64,000 nucleotides of DNA from Serripes groenlandicus (GCA_031761405.1 JASEVX010000011.1:26523527-26587526); one strand, 5' to 3'; positions 11,294 through 24,600 are shown, numbered from the stretch's first letter. Made by a program: numbers and translations. The notes: a model not told the origin generated them from the letters alone.

Positions 11294-11487
11294 CAGAGCT
11301 ACAGATAAGGGACGTTTTGCATGTTCTAAAATCCTTATTACACCCTCTAACCCCATGTTGTGGGTACTCAAAAGAATCGTCTCACTGAGACAAATCTTTT
11401 GAGAACCCACAACATCGGGTTCGATTTAATAATTAGAGAGAAATTGTGGAAAAAAGAGCTGAATACCCCTTCTTATCTGGACCTCTG
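11294..11487. mobile_element. Palindromic MITE of the GTTGTGGGTACTC family, 194 bp
   Basis: Outer inverted repeat CAGAGCTACAGATAAGG / CTTATCTGGACCTCTG and inner palindrome CATGTTGTGGGTACTCAAAA / TTTTGAGAACCCACAACAT. Related copies at 14490, 16960, 43121, 43221 and 58574. No convincing target duplication. Confidence 0.75.
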
Positions 11488-11758
11488 ACTTTTGAAAGTA
11501 TTGTTACTTCTACTTCAGTCACAATGTTTTCAACACATTCCAATAATTACATCACGAGTTTCCATATTTTTTACTTGGATGATTGCAATGTCCTCTGCTG
11601 CAGATTTGTTGTAAGTGGGGAAAAGGTTTTTACATACAGAAGAAGCCAACAGAACACCCACTCACTACCTACATTATGATAGCACTTTGTATGCTGAATT
11701 CTTTTCAAGCCTCGAAGAGACACAAAATAATTCAAATTTCAACAGTTTATACAAATCA

Positions 11759-11998
11759 AGGGCTTGGCATGAAACAGTTGTAACTAAAATTGGTATTTAA
11801 TTACCAAGGTTAATCACCTGGCCATAAAGTCTTTATAAGCGTTTAATAATTTTCTTGGTAAACAATGGAAATTTAGGTGCCATTGGTCAGAACGAGCAAT
11901 GGCACCTAAATTGGCATTGTTTACAAAGGGGTCAAAATTGCCCCTGAATCAGGGTTTTCAAAATAAGTTTTTAGTTACAACCATTTCACGCCAAGCCC
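11759..11998. mobile_element. Palindromic MITE with 32-bp terminal inverted repeats
   Basis: AGGGCTTGGCATGAAAC at the left is matched inverted by GTTTCACGCCAAGCCCT-like sequence at the right, both followed inwards by GTTGTAACTAAAA. A second inner palindrome is built on TTTAGGTGCCATTG / CAATGGCACCTAAA. It is a single copy in the window and the superfamily is unknown. Confidence 0.7.
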
Positions 11999-11999
11999 T

Positions 12000-12548
12000 C
12001 GAAATACATGTACATGCGTTTTATTACATAGCCAGGTTCCAGTCATCTATTATTACCATTTCTACCATGTCTTTTAATAAGTCCTTGTCCAAATTGAACT
12101 GGGAATGTGGTCAGACAAAATGCCTCAATGTCCTAGTTTTGCCTTTTACAATAAGTGGACAATTGAACAATGAGAGTATACCTGTTTTTGCTGGAATTTC
12201 AATATTAACATTTTTCTAACAGAATTGTAAATTTATAGTAAAATAGCAAAAAGAAAGTCTTGGACATATTTATACATGTCTATCGTTTTTCAGTCTTTAA
12301 AATTATTATTAACATTATATGTTTGGGTGAATACCAACTGAAAGGAACTGGAACCAAGGCTACAGATAAAAAAAAAAAAGTAATTTAATAAATAGGAATT
12401 TCATTGATGTAGGTAGTAATTAGATATTCCGTTACATGCATTCCTTTTCTGTAAATATCTTTAAGCATTCTCCAAGAAAACAGTAGTCACTTAGCCCTAA
12501 AAAACCTCAATCAAAATAGGAAATCTGGCCAATAGAGAGAAAAGAATA
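12000..12548. other. Unannotated AT-rich stretch
   Basis: The longest open frame here starts inside the palindromic MITE and has no recognisable domain. Nothing else is visible. Confidence 0.45.
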
Positions 12549-12701
12549 GTCACACTATTGAAACATTGACAGAAAAGAGTGTGTGTGCTCATTATGAGCA
12601 ATTCATTCCTTTTCTCACAATGTTTTCGTATTTGTTTTAGAGGTCTACGCAGAACAGTTTAATGAGGGAAATTGTTCAAAATTCAAGGGATCAAAAATAG
12701 C

Positions 12702-12928
12702 TTGACCCTTTCCCTCATATAGACGCTTTCTGACGCCTCTGCAGCAGACGGCTTTTTGAAAACATAGTGACAAAAGAAGAAATTGCACAAAACGTGCAAT
12801 TTCTCCTTTTGCCACGATGTTTTCCACTTTTTGTCATAGGTTATCCATTCAAAATGGATAACCTATGTTTTGACAAAATACGTTCAAAGTCGTCTGCTGC
12901 AGAATTATAGTATGAGGGAAAGGGTTAA
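12702..12928 (+). mobile_element. TTAA-MITE, young subfamily, with template-switch palindrome
   Basis: TTGACCCTTTCCCTCATA to GAGGGAAAGGGTTAA with loop GCACAAAACGTGC. At 12835-12867 the usual asymmetric arm is replaced by a perfect 15-bp inverted repeat around CAA (CATAGGTTATCCATT / AATGGATAACCTATG). A MITE remnant lies just before it (12549-12680). Confidence 0.88.
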
Positions 12929-13060
12929 GAGAATGGTAGTAAAGACAAATCTGTGGCAAACGACTTAAAACATCTAGACAAAAAAATGGATTTTTTTTTT
13001 TTGTCCATCCTGTCACAATGTTTTCAAAAGCCGTCTGCTGCAGATGCATCAGAATGTTGG
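12925..13060 (-). mobile_element. TTAA-MITE, truncated, abutting previous copy
   Basis: Left end decayed. ATCTAGACAAAAAAATGG and CCGTCTGCTGCAGATGCATC are recognisable. No right terminus. Confidence 0.55.
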
Positions 13061-13712
13061 AAACATATTTGATCAAAAAAAAAAATCTAACAATATCATC
13101 TCAAGATTTTACGCCTCAGACAATTGGACTTATTAAACTAACTTTCATTCCAAATAGCATTTAACAAAACAAACTAAAGTAAGTCCATTTTCGAATGATA
13201 CAGATAAGTTATGAAAACATTATCATAAAAAAGAGGTAATTGCCCAGAATGAGCAGTCATATATTCCTTTTCTAATAATGTTTTCTACTTTATCTATAGA
13301 TCACACTATAGATCACACCTTTTTATTCTGTTTTAATTATCAATACCTTAAAGTAGAATGACAGAACTCCTATTTTGTATCCTAGGAGGAGATGAAGCTT
13401 ACTGATATCTGACCCTCACACACTATACAATTTTCTGAGATCAAAACAGAACCTTATTTTTTTTTTTTTTCTTCATTTTCCTTTTTTCTATTAGCTCTAA
13501 GATTGCACAATACCAGATTTATTTATTTCTGTGTTATGTTTTTACATTTTTTGTGTTTTTTTCCTACAAAAATACCTTTATTTACAGTCAACGTTCTATG
13601 GTGATACACATAATTTGACAAACACTGCACAGCACAAAGTTAACACTAGACATGAAAATGGAACAGCAAATTCCTTCATAAAAACTTTCTTCCATCATTT
13701 TTCTTGATTTTC

Positions 13713-13883
13713 TTAACCCGTTACTTCACACCTGCCATTGATCATGACTTTTGAAAACATTGCAATAAAAGGTGAAATTGCTCAATATAAATCTTTCAGT
13801 TTTCTAGATTGTTGAAATTGTTCATCTGATGATTGTTTTTAAAGCAGACAACCTTTGAAAAGTCATGTGAGGTAATGGGTTAT
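13713..13883 (+). mobile_element. Diverged TTAA-bounded MITE
   Basis: TTAACCCGTTACTTCAC and GTGAGGTAATGGGTTAT form a variant terminal repeat CCCGTTACTTCAC. The inner TTTTGAAAACATTGCAATAA arm links it to the main family. Confidence 0.6.
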
Positions 13884-14129
13884 TTATAATTTCCCAAGGA
13901 TGTGAACATATCAACATTCATTTATTTTACATGTTGAAGTTAATAGGATTCCCAAGTTCAGGTTAATATATGATTATTTTAAAATAAAACTTCCAAAGAA
14001 ATTGAGAGAGCTGTGGTGGTTTTGTAAAGGAATTCCAATAATGTAGTGAAATAGAAATGAACATAGATCTACATTTGGCAGGTTTTTTCATCAGCCAATT
14101 TGAAATGAAGTACCAAACCTTTGCATGTT

Positions 14130-14291
14130 TTTCATAAATTAAGAGAAAAGGAGAAATTGCTTATAAAAGTAAGCAATTTCTCCATTTCCCTCTTATGTCT
14201 TCCACCACTGTGAAGGAAATAACCTTTCTCTCTTCATTTTATTAAATATTTGAGAGAGAGTCTATAAATATGATATATGGTAAAGGGTTAA
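14130..14291 (-). mobile_element. TTAA-MITE remnant with intact small hairpin
   Basis: GGAGAAATTGCTTA / TAAGCAATTTCTCC hairpin, with right end GGTAAAGGGTTAA. Confidence 0.55.
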
Positions 14292-14489
14292 CATTTGCTA
14301 CCATTCATTTTCAAGTAAGTAAGTATTATAAAATTATGTCAGCTTTAACCAGCACTGTGAATGGAATCTGAAATCTGCATCTTATAAAGAAATGCAACTC
14401 ACACTTTTAAGTAGATTAAATAAACTAAAATTTACACCATCTGGAAGAGATATATTACCTTAACGTAACATGAATATCCGAGGGTCGAC

Positions 14490-14660
14490 AAGGGAGCCAT
14501 CTTTTATCGTCCTTATTTCTGAACCAAACCCTATGTTGCGTGTGAACTCAAATGAATCGTCTCATTGCGATGATTATTTCGAACACCCACAACATATGGT
14601 ATAAGAGAGAAAAAAAGAATTTAGAACATGAACTAAACACGCGCCTTATCTAAAACTCTG
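14490..14660. mobile_element. Degraded GTTGTGGGTACTC-family palindromic MITE
   Basis: CCCTATGTTGCGTGTGAACTC and CGAACACCCACAACATATGG are the inner palindrome arms. CCTTATCTAAAACTCTGAT is the right terminus. Confidence 0.6.
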
Positions 14661-15963
14661 ATGATTAAACAAGAAATCACATAAACAGATCACAAACATG
14701 ATGACACGAAAAATGATTTAAAAAAAAAAATGACATACACTATAATACTGTTACATTAGTTCAACAATATAGACATGAAAAATCATAATAGCTAGCTGCC
14801 CATAGTAATATTCTGTGAAAAAGAAAGAAAAAAATGAAAATGAAAATGAGCTGCACCTAACAATTTCCGATCTTAATGCATCGTCGTAAAGTGCAAGTGT
14901 TCATACATATGCATATACATTATATTTTACTAAATGCACTTGGAAGTGTCCCCCACTTTCATTTCAAGTAAATACGACTTTAAATGATGTCAAAGTGGAG
15001 TGTTATTATTTAAGACCCCAAATTGCTAGAGGCAGCTGAAATGACCTCTATAATCAATAATGTTAAAAAGAAAATTGTAAAATTAATTTTGTACAATTTA
15101 TCTGTATGAAAAAATCTGAAAATTCAGCAGAGGTGATTTCTAATGTTATTATAAGCAATCCAATTTAAAATTTAGAAGAAAAAAAAATCAAATTGCGACC
15201 TGCACAGAAAGCGTTAATCATACATGATAGTAATTGGTTACCTGATATGCTAGAATAATTTTATACAGATGTCTGGTGTGACAATCTCCAAATAATAATA
15301 ATGGATCATTAGAAGTATAATTTTAGATTTCATGTTGAGAACACAGTAGAGGAAAAAAGGAGAAATTGCTTATCCTTTTTCCACCCACAAAGAAATCAAA
15401 GTCGGTACCTAGCAAGTGTCAGGAAAAAGGTTATATTTGATATGAACCCTATTAATAAGAAAAAATAGCCTATAATTGATTAAAATAGAGAAAAATAACC
15501 TACAAAATTCTATATAACTACACTGTAAGTCAATGTGACCCAATCTGTGCCACTCCAATTCATATTGAAATGTCTGTGAGAAAATTCAACACATATATTT
15601 CATTGAATTATTAAAAAAAAAAAAATCAATCAATCAGCAATTAATATGATAACAACTTCGTTAATGAAATTGTTCACACCATTTCAATTAATTCTGGAAG
15701 TGAAACAACTTCTCAAAACCCACAGAATAATGAATAATCCTTCATCAATAAACAAAAAAATGCCCTAATTATCAGTGAAATATGTATATTTTACCACCAA
15801 TTTGATGTAGGTCAACTTTGAGTTAGTAAGATTGACTGATTATAATGGAAAGCATTAATGAATGTGATAAATAAATGTCATTATTTGTAAACATCAGCCC
15901 TCTCTTCAAGATCAATATTTAAATTTATACAATCTCAACTAAAATGTTGTATAGTTTCAGCTT
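14661..15963. other. Unannotated AT-rich stretch
   Basis: No gene recognised. Contains poly-A runs near 14720 and 15610 and a MITE hairpin remnant at 15350-15440 (GGAGAAATTGCTTATCC). Confidence 0.5.
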
Positions 15964-16172
15964 TTAACCTTTTCCAACTTATAGACACCTTTTGATGCAT
16001 CTGTAGCAGATGACTATTGACAAAATTATAGCGAAAATAGAAATTACTCGTAATGAAGATAAATTTTCCACAAAGTTTTCAACTTTATTTAATACATATA
16101 CTTTCATTTATTGAGACTGCCTAAATGTTTTTAAAGTTGTCTGCTAAAACTTGATATTGATAAAGAAAGGGC
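15964..16172 (+). mobile_element. TTAA-MITE, old copy
   Basis: TTAACCTTTTCCAACTTATA start, a CATCTGTAGCAGATGAC arm, and a decayed right end GAAAGGGCCAA. Confidence 0.6.
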
Positions 16173-16577
16173 CAACTACTTCTTTCATTGTTCAATCCTC
16201 AAAACTGTTAAACTTATCCAACAGACTACCATCTTCTACTCCTCATTCACCAAGCTGGGGCTGGAAATATCGACCACGACCACGGCTCAAGACATTTTTT
16301 GAGGAAGTGTAAAATTTCTAATCATAAGAATTTCAATAATTAAGAAGTATGTTTCTATTAATACTTAACCCATAGCAACACAATTCCAGCCCTACACAGA
16401 TCTGTATGATACAGGTTGATGCTGTTGACCATGCCCTACACACACACACACACCATGTTGTGAGAACTGATTAGAATTGTCATTGTGACATGATTCTAAT
16501 AGGTACACACAATAATTAGTTTGATGAAGGGACAAAGGAGATACAGCAATAAACCCAATGATATGTTTGAATTGAGT

Positions 16578-16804
16578 AATAACCCTTTCCCACATACAAC
16601 ATATTTGCAGCAGACAACTTTTGCAAACATCTAGGCAAAAATGTGGAAAATCTCAATCAAAGTGAGTATAGTTAATGAATGAAAGGAACACATTGTGGCA
16701 AAAGGAGAAATTTCTCATTATGAGCAATTTTTCTGTTTGCCACAATGTTTTCAAAAGTCGCCTGCCGCAGACTCAGAAAGAGCTTGGTATGTGGGAAAGG
16801 GATA
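16578..16804 (-). mobile_element. TTAA-MITE, near full length
   Basis: AATAACCCTTTCCCACATAC to GTGGGAAAGGGATAA. Central hairpin arms are present. A short (CA)n run lies upstream at 16438-16453. Confidence 0.75.
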
Positions 16805-16959
16805 AGAGAGCTTTTAAAGAATAAATATCAGTTTAACCTTTAAGCAGAGAGTAAGCAAACAAATCAAGACCAAGATCTGACTGATCAACTGTGCAGTCAG
16901 ATCTGTATCTTTTCTGCAAGTTCTTCACACCACAATCACAGCTATCTCTCTTATATCTC

Positions 16960-17024
16960 ACCTCAGCCCTATGGTGTGGGTACTCAAAAGAATCCTCTCA
17001 CTGAGGATACCAACAACAAAGGGG
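16960..17024. mobile_element. Fragment of GTTGTGGGTACTC-family MITE
   Basis: GGTGTGGGTACTCAAAAGAA with the CTCACTGAG turn. The second arm is decayed. Confidence 0.5.
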
Positions 17025-17245
17025 GTAACCTTTTCCTCAAAAACAAACAAATCTACAGCAGACAACTCAAGTCTTTGAAAACATATTTGCAGAGATGAAA
17101 AATCTCTCTAAATAATATTATAATTGACTAGAGTTGAAAACATTGTGGCAAAAGGAGCAAATATCCATTATGAGCACTTTCTACTTTTGTCACATTTTTT
17201 TCAAAAGTCATGTGCTGTCAAAGTTTGTTTAAATGGGAGAAAATG
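17025..17245 (-). mobile_element. TTAA-MITE, old copy
   Basis: GTAACCTTTTCCTC start, ATCTACAGCAGACAACTC arm and the AACATTGTGGCAAAAGGAG hairpin arm. The right end is lost. Confidence 0.6.
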
Positions 17246-17535
17246 TTTTGTGGAGACATGATTGTTTAAGTGTTTTGCAAATATATCCCTAATCAACAGC
17301 TGTTGGAACTGGTGTCATTGTTTGCTGCCACAATAAGCAGGAGGAAGAACATCAGGAGGGAAATTAATTAATCAATGGCAGTGCAACTTCATTTAGAAGT
17401 TCATCACAAGTCTATCACACAATTTCTATCAGTGATAAAATCCAAACACAAATTAACAATTACATAATATCCAACTTCATGAATATTCAAAGGGTATTCC
17501 ATATATTCCATTCACTATGTGTCTGTCTGTTTTTC

Positions 17536-17630
17536 ATATGTTAACATGGATACTCCAAATGTTAACAAGAATACATCCAATATGTTATAAGAATACATCC
17601 AATATGTTAACAAGAATACATCCATATGAT
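17536..17630. repeat. Short tandem repeat, ~22-23 bp unit, about four copies
   Basis: ATGTTAACAAGAATACATCC recurs with small changes in four successive units. Confidence 0.7.
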
Positions 17631-18556
17631 AACAACATATATATACAGAAAACGTTAACAATATGGATGCAGTATGATAATTCCAAGATACACTATTACA
17701 TCCATTCATTACACTTCAAATATTAGTAATTCCATACAGGAAAAATGTATAACAAGTGTAAGTTTGATATACAAAACAAGAGAGAAAAAAAACAAGTGTT
17801 ACGTATGATCCATTATTAAACAAGTCCTATTTTTTATTTTTTAAGTGATTTTCTTTCTACAGTATCAAATCCATTTCCATGGTACCTAAGTAATCACTAT
17901 AAGAAACATGTACAATATCCAGGGGGTCACAATAATTCACTATAACACTGAAAAATCCTTGAACAAATTGATTGACCCTCAGTCTACATGTCCACATATC
18001 TTTTTAAAACATGTACATAATGAACATCCCATGACTTGTTCTATGATCCTTTCAGCATGCTCACAGGATTACACTCACAGTACAATATTCAACAGGATGG
18101 TCTCTAACACTAAATATTTAACAATCGTAACAAATCGTGTTTAAGTATGTTTTAACATAGGTCACTTTTTATTTAATTCTATATAAATCCAGTGCTCTGC
18201 CTTTGTGTATACACATCCAGTTGTATATAGGTGTAAACAGTGTTAACCTATGTTGGTATCATTTTAACACAGATATTAACACAAAAGTTTATCCATGAAA
18301 TAAATGAACACTTGATCCCACTTAAGTTCTAGATCCGTAATTTTATCACACAGGTGTGATATTTTTGTCGTAATCGGGGTTTGGTTGTCTACGCCTTGCA
18401 CGGTAATAACATCATACTCATTCCGATAACCGATGTCAAAAGACGAAATAACACTTTCAGCATGTCGTCACACACAGCCTATTCTCTCCTCTACACACTC
18501 CTGATAGACTGATGTGACCTTGTAAGGTCAATCCATTTCCATGACAACATGACTAA
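17631..18556 (-). other. Presumed SPEN 3' UTR and flank
   Basis: Directly follows the stop codon in transcript orientation. No MITE copy is seen in this stretch, which is unusual for the window and fits transcribed UTR. The extent is unknown. Confidence 0.4.
18168..18173 (-). promoter_or_regulatory. Candidate SPEN polyadenylation signal AATAAA
   Basis: The first clear AATAAA on the minus strand after the stop codon, about 385 nt downstream. The surrounding DNA is AT-rich and further AATAAA motifs follow, so the true 3' end cannot be fixed from sequence alone. Confidence 0.25.
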
Positions 18557-18688
18557 TCACGCGACTGTTGCTATGATGACTATAAGATGAGCCAGGTCCT
18601 TGACTTGGTAAAGAAGGTCAAATCCGAGTCGAGATAACGTGTTCTGTGAGAACTCACAAGGTGGGAATATGTGGACCACATACGCAGG
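18557..18688 (-). CDS. SPEN: SPEN exon q: end of SPOC and stop codon
   Basis: Acceptor GTATTTTCAG precedes 18688 and the stop TGA is at 18559-18557. It encodes residues 4743-4785, starting PAYVVHIFPPCEFSQNTLSRL (human PAYVLQIFPPCEFSESHLSRL) and ending LIVIIATVA (human LMIVIASV). The protein ends with the SPOC domain, as in all Spen proteins. Confidence 0.97.
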   Translation of the reverse strand, partial: PAYVVHIFPPCEFSQNTLSRLGFDLLYQVKDLAHLIVIIATVA

Positions 18689-21600
18689 CTGAAAATACAG
18701 AGTACATGACAATAATTTATGGTGTGGTAATTGGTTCACTTTCTAGATGTTTCCACTTCCTTTAAAATGTTGACTTTGTGATGCCAAAACAGAAAAAAAT
18801 AAAAGCAACATTTTTTCAAATTTGAACAATTTTTCTTTTTTTCTACAACATTTTCAAACCTATATCACACTTTTTCTACATATTTTCCCAAAATGTTTTC
18901 GGAGCAGATGTATCTAAAACTAGCATGTCATTTAAACAGTTAATTTCATACATTTCTAGCAAATGGCTAAATAGCTAGCAGGCCCATTATCAATAAATTG
19001 TACATGTAATAATGATAATATGAGCCGTCCCACAAGAAAACCAACATTGTGGACTCTGCGTAAAGTATCCGCCTAAGCATGCCGCGCAGGCTCACCCGGA
19101 CAGACACTTTTCTCCTCCTGAGGAGTTTCTGTTTCCGAAATCATTACTCTAATACCTCTATCCCCCTGTGATGGAATGTGTCGATACACTACGCAGAGTC
19201 CATAATGTTGGTTTTCTCTTGGAACAGCTCATATTAAGAATAACTCTGAGGGACTCAAGCATGGCAATATGTCTTTCCCTTCAATGTTTTCAATGCATTA
19301 TCTGAATAATCGAACTATCAATGTTCCATGTATTACTTGCAACTGTTTACAACCAATATTTTTTAAAGCAGATGACTCTAAAAGTATCAAATTATGTCAG
19401 GGGAAGGAGTAAAAGACCCATGTCATACTGACAACAGTTAGTCAATCACACTTTCGTGGATTTCCCCCCAAAAAACACGGAGATTCATTTCTGTTTAGAA
19501 AAGGAAATTTTGAGCTATTTAAAAGTCGCCAAACCTGCTGTGATCCTGGGTCGGCCACATTGACGATCCCAGCAGCCTGTTTTTGTTGTAGGTACTGTAT
19601 AAATCCACTGGACATGGCCTTGGTTTGCTGGTAGATGTCCGAGGTATCCCTCCCACACGGTAAAGCAAGCATCATGCAGTAATCCTTCTCCATCTGTTGA
19701 AATACGATGGGAATAGTTAGTGCTTCAGCACATACAATAAATCTGCAGCAGACAACTTTGAAAACATCTACTCAAGATATGGAAAATCTCTATGATAGTA
19801 TGGTTATTCAATAAGAGTCGAAATAATTGTGGCTAATGGAGAAATTGCTCATTATCATTCTCAAGTCGTCTGCTCTAGAGGTGTCAGAAAACGTCTACAT
19901 GTGGGAAAGGGTTAACCCTCTCCTGCAAGCAGACACATCTGATGCATCTGCAGGAGTAGATTTTTGAAAACATTTTGGCAAAAGGAGAAATTGCTCATTA
20001 TGATTTATTTCTCATTTTACCAACAATGAATTTTGTGTTTTCCAAGTTTTAACAGTAAGCAATAAAATATCACAGAAAAACATTTCACTCAGCTTTATGA
20101 GTAGTTATCTACATATTTTCAAACATATTTTATCACTCATTGAAGTACAAAATTAACACACGTGTCACCTGCCAAGTGAAAGCATGGCAGCGTACAGAAG
20201 TGATCCCAATGTGTCATCCTGCCAAAAGCAGGCGTCACAACAATGTTCAAACATGTGCACTTGATAAAACCATAACTAACCTGCATTCTCTTTGCCACAC
20301 CCTCTAATTGGGTCTGCTCTAGTCTCATTCTCTGAGCAATCCGCAATGGCTGCACAGTGCCATCAGGCCCTTGTTGAGGTAGCGACAGCTTGACTAGAGG
20401 TTGGAAACCCGAGATGAAGTGCATCTGTACCACACATTGATCGTTCTTCAAACCAAGCACCCCCTGCCACATGACCGGGTATCTCTGTAACAAGTTCAGT
20501 AAACTTCCATCCCCTGGGTGGGGATCACGGGCCTGACCCACTGGAACAGGCTGGCCTGGTCTGTTCGGATTACGCCCATCAGCTCCTGGTGCCTGTGTTG
20601 GAGAGAGTTGATGGATCGATTGTGTGGACGGAGGTCTGGCAGAACCTCCTCGAGATGGAGGGCGCCCATCGATAAGATGAGCTTGTTGGTCCATTTGTTG
20701 GGCAGCCATGTAGGACAAGGGTAGTCCTGGAATCATGTATGGACCGTGCCCAGGACCCCCTATCAATGGGGGCTCTAACATACGGAGCCCGTAACCTGGT
20801 GGTATCATCCCATTCTGCTGGAACCTCTGTAGCTCTGCACCACTGATGATGTGAGGATCTGCTGTACCTGAAGCAGGACTAAATGCACTACTACTGGCCG
20901 GACCAAGCCTTAAATCTGTTGGGTGATGCCCCGGAAATTGTTGTTGGAATCTTGGATCTCTTGGGTCAACCAGGGCTGGGCTCTGGGGTGGCAACTTTCC
21001 ATCTCGACTTGGGGGCCTGGGTTCCGCAAATTGATAACCCATTCTTGCAATAGAAGTATTGTGATGTGGATCGGATGGGCTCTGTGTAGCGAGACCGCCC
21101 CTCAAGTCTCGATCTCTTTTCTCGCGCTCAAGGCTTTCAGCTCTTTCTCTTTCCTTATGCATCTGTACTTCTTTCTGTGCTTTGACTTGCAGTGCCTGTT
21201 CTCTGAGATGATGTCTTTGCATTTCTTGTTGCATTAAATCATGCTGTCTCTGGAACTCTTGCATGTGTTTTTCACGCTGAAAAGTAAACAATAAGCTATT
21301 GAAATATGACTTCGCTCATTTCTCTATAAACCAACTTTTTGCAATATCTATAATGTTTATCCCTGGACCTGATACAGACGACATCTGAAATCTCTGCAGC
21401 AGACCACTATAGAGGATATTGCATGAAAAAATTGCTCAAAACAAGTGACTTCTCCTTTTCCCCCAACATTTTCACCTCTGTAACGAAATCAAATAAATTT
21501 ACAATATCCCACATGTCACAACTTTTTCCTCTGATGTTTTGAAATGAGGTGACTTTAAAACTATCATTTCAGGAAAAACTCTTTCCCACATAAAACAAAT

Positions 21601-24600
21601 CTGGAGCAGATGACTTCGAAAAAATCTATGCTCTTTAAATGAAGGTTTAATTATTGTATTGAAAACATTGTGACAAAAGGTGAAATTATTCAAACCAAGC
21701 AATTTCTCTTTTTGTCACAATGTTTTCAATGTGTCGTCTGATGCAGAGGCCTCAGAAAGCGTCCATAAGTCTGAATGGGTTAAATTATGGAAACCTATCT
21801 TGATAATTAAATTACAAACTTGAAAAATTGGCAAAGGAGAAATTGTTAATTGGACAATTTTTAAAGATTGAATGAACTCTTCACACATTTGCAACAAAGA
21901 AATTTGTGGACAAAATATAGGTCGTTCATCTATAGCAATCTATCCTAATATCAAAGGTTCACTACTTTTATGAGCAAATCTCTCCTATTGCCACAATGTT
22001 TTCAAAATGTATCTACCTTTTATTAAAAGATCTATAAAAACAGGAGCTCAGGCAAGCGAACGCCAACGCTCAGCTGCTTTTTTTCGAAAAAAAAGAAAGG
22101 GTTAATACTGAATCATTATTAAAACATGTGTACCAAGTTTCTCAACATTTTTTGAGTTTTGAGTTAAGGTTAACCCTTTCCCTCATACGGCAATTCTGCA
22201 GCAGACGACTTTGAACATATTTTGTCAAAAATATAATTGAATGGATAACCTCGTTTTGAGCAATTTCTTCTTTTGTCACTATGTTTTCAAAAAGCTGTCT
22301 GCTGCAGAGGCGTAAGAAAGCGTCTATATGAGGGAAAGGGTTAAAGTTTTGTGATGACGCAGAAAACTTCGAAAAACAGTTAAACTCTCAAGCCAACAAA
22401 GCATAACTTCCTACCTGTTGTTGTATGAACTTGTCCTTGGTGCTCATTTCCCCATGCCCTTGTATTATATGAGGGTGGTCAGGTTGCTGGCGATGAGCAG
22501 AGGGCGGTTGTTGATGGGCGGGCCGCGGTGGTCCAGGTATTATATGGGCGGGCGGGTTTGTTGGACCGTTCATACCAGCTGGTAACAGAAAATCAATATT
22601 GATGTTATTTATCTTTCTTTTTTTTTTGACATTGAAAAAAAATCTAAATTTCCCTAAATGAAAGAATCATTATTGAAGAGAGAGTTGACCTATCAAAAAT
22701 GGATTTGAATCATTTTAAAATATTAGTTCATTATAACAGCTGATTTAGTTTTGATATTATTTTGATTATCATATACATGTCTGTCTGGTTTGTGAAAGAT
22801 TAAACTACATCATGTTGCTGTTGTTTTGTCGCTCAGAGTTGAACCATTTCAGCATCCAGAAACATTGTGAGCAGGAAATTGCTCGAAACAATCACTTTTT
22901 CCTTTTGCCACAATGCTTTAAACTTTTTTTCAGTAAGTATACCTTCCTTCACAGAGACATTCCCATAACTTTGTCTAGATGTTTTCAAAGTTGTCTGCTG
23001 CAGATTGGTTGTAGCCTTTTTTATGTATCTATATACAATATCTTGCACCTGAACACTTTATTATTGCAATAGAACAAACAAGTGAGCCATTCCATGGGAA
23101 AACCAACATTATGGACTCTGCATTATGTATTTACCCAGATCAGCCAGCACAGTTCGCGCAGGCTAATCTGGGCCGACATATTCCGTCATAGGGGGATAGA
23201 GTGATGATTCCTGAAACAGAAAGTCCGCAGGAGGTGAAAATAGTCTGTCCGGGTTAGCCTGAGCAGCATGCTTAGGCTGATCCGGGTCGATACTTTGCAC
23301 AGTCCACAATGCTCAGTGTTACTTTGTCTGGTTTCCTCTAGTTATGAAATAAACAAAGATTTTTTTCTATTCTGCCGAATTTGATTACTAGGCATATTAC
23401 ATTTGCCTCCACCTGGTGCATGATGCTCTGCAGTCTGCAATTAGTAATAAGATATAAGCATTTATACTGACCCCAAAGTTCCGGTCTGACAGAACCCCCA
23501 TCTGAAGATGGTACTCGGGGTCTGACATCAGTCTGACCTGGTCTTTGCGAGCCTGGGGAACTATTCCATTTGCCTCCACCTGGTGCCTGGCGCTCTGCAG
23601 TCTGCAATTAATAATAAGATATAAGCATGAACATAAAATTGCAAAGCACATATTGAAATATTTAATTAACTATATTTTCAATATCTTTTAATAATTATTC
23701 AATAAAAAGATAATTTCTTAACCTTTTCCAATACAAAGACTCTTTCGGACACGTCTGCAGCAGAATATTTTTGAAAAAAAATTGTTGCAAAATGAGAAAT
23801 TGTTCTAAATGTGCAATTTCTCCTTTTGCCACATTTTTTTTTGTTTATTCCATTTATAGAGATTTTCCATACTTGTACCTAAAAAGTTGTCTGCTGCAGA
23901 TTCATTTTATGGGGAAAAGGGTTGAAATAAGGTTGAAATAATCCAAAACTCTTCATGACTTCAGAGATGTTTAGTTTTATATGACAGTCTTCAGTAAATT
24001 GTTCAATTTCAAAACCTGATGTTACGTACTATTTTTAGATTGGGAATAACAATACAGATTTCTGTAAATTTGGAAGTATAATTTTGATACCATGTTGAAA
24101 AAACATTGCGGTTAAGGAGATAATATTTCTCCTTCTTTCATAATGTTCAAAAGTACTCTGCTATAAAGGGCCTTTAAGAAGCTGAAACCCTTTCTAATAT
24201 GCAGATGCATTTTTTTTTTAATTCATCTTCCGTTGAGAATCTCCCTGTTTGTACTTCAGTAATTTCTTGTTTATGTTATTGCATTTACATAAGTCATTGA
24301 TGAATGGAAAGTTTTAATTTTAGAATGCCTCAAAAAAGGTCAGATCCCATTGGTCCGTCTTGAAAACTGGAAATGTAATCCATTTATATCACAAACCCAG
24401 ATTTCATACTAACCTGTTTTGTTTTTATTCAAAGTAAAATGAGGACAATTATTAATTGTCCATTTTAGGTTTAAATCAAATATATTTAATACTTTTTCAA
24501 AATTGTTAATGTCAATCAGGATCTAGCAATTTTTCTGTCATAAAATAATTAAACTTATTTATAAAAGATTTTCTGAACTTTTGCCAAGATGATTTCAAAT

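Noticed and set aside
11899..12219. 106-codon plus-strand frame
   Set aside because: It starts inside a palindromic MITE and has no recognisable domain.
14661..15963. Possible second gene downstream of SPEN
   Set aside because: No open frame with coding character or splice-linked exons on either strand.
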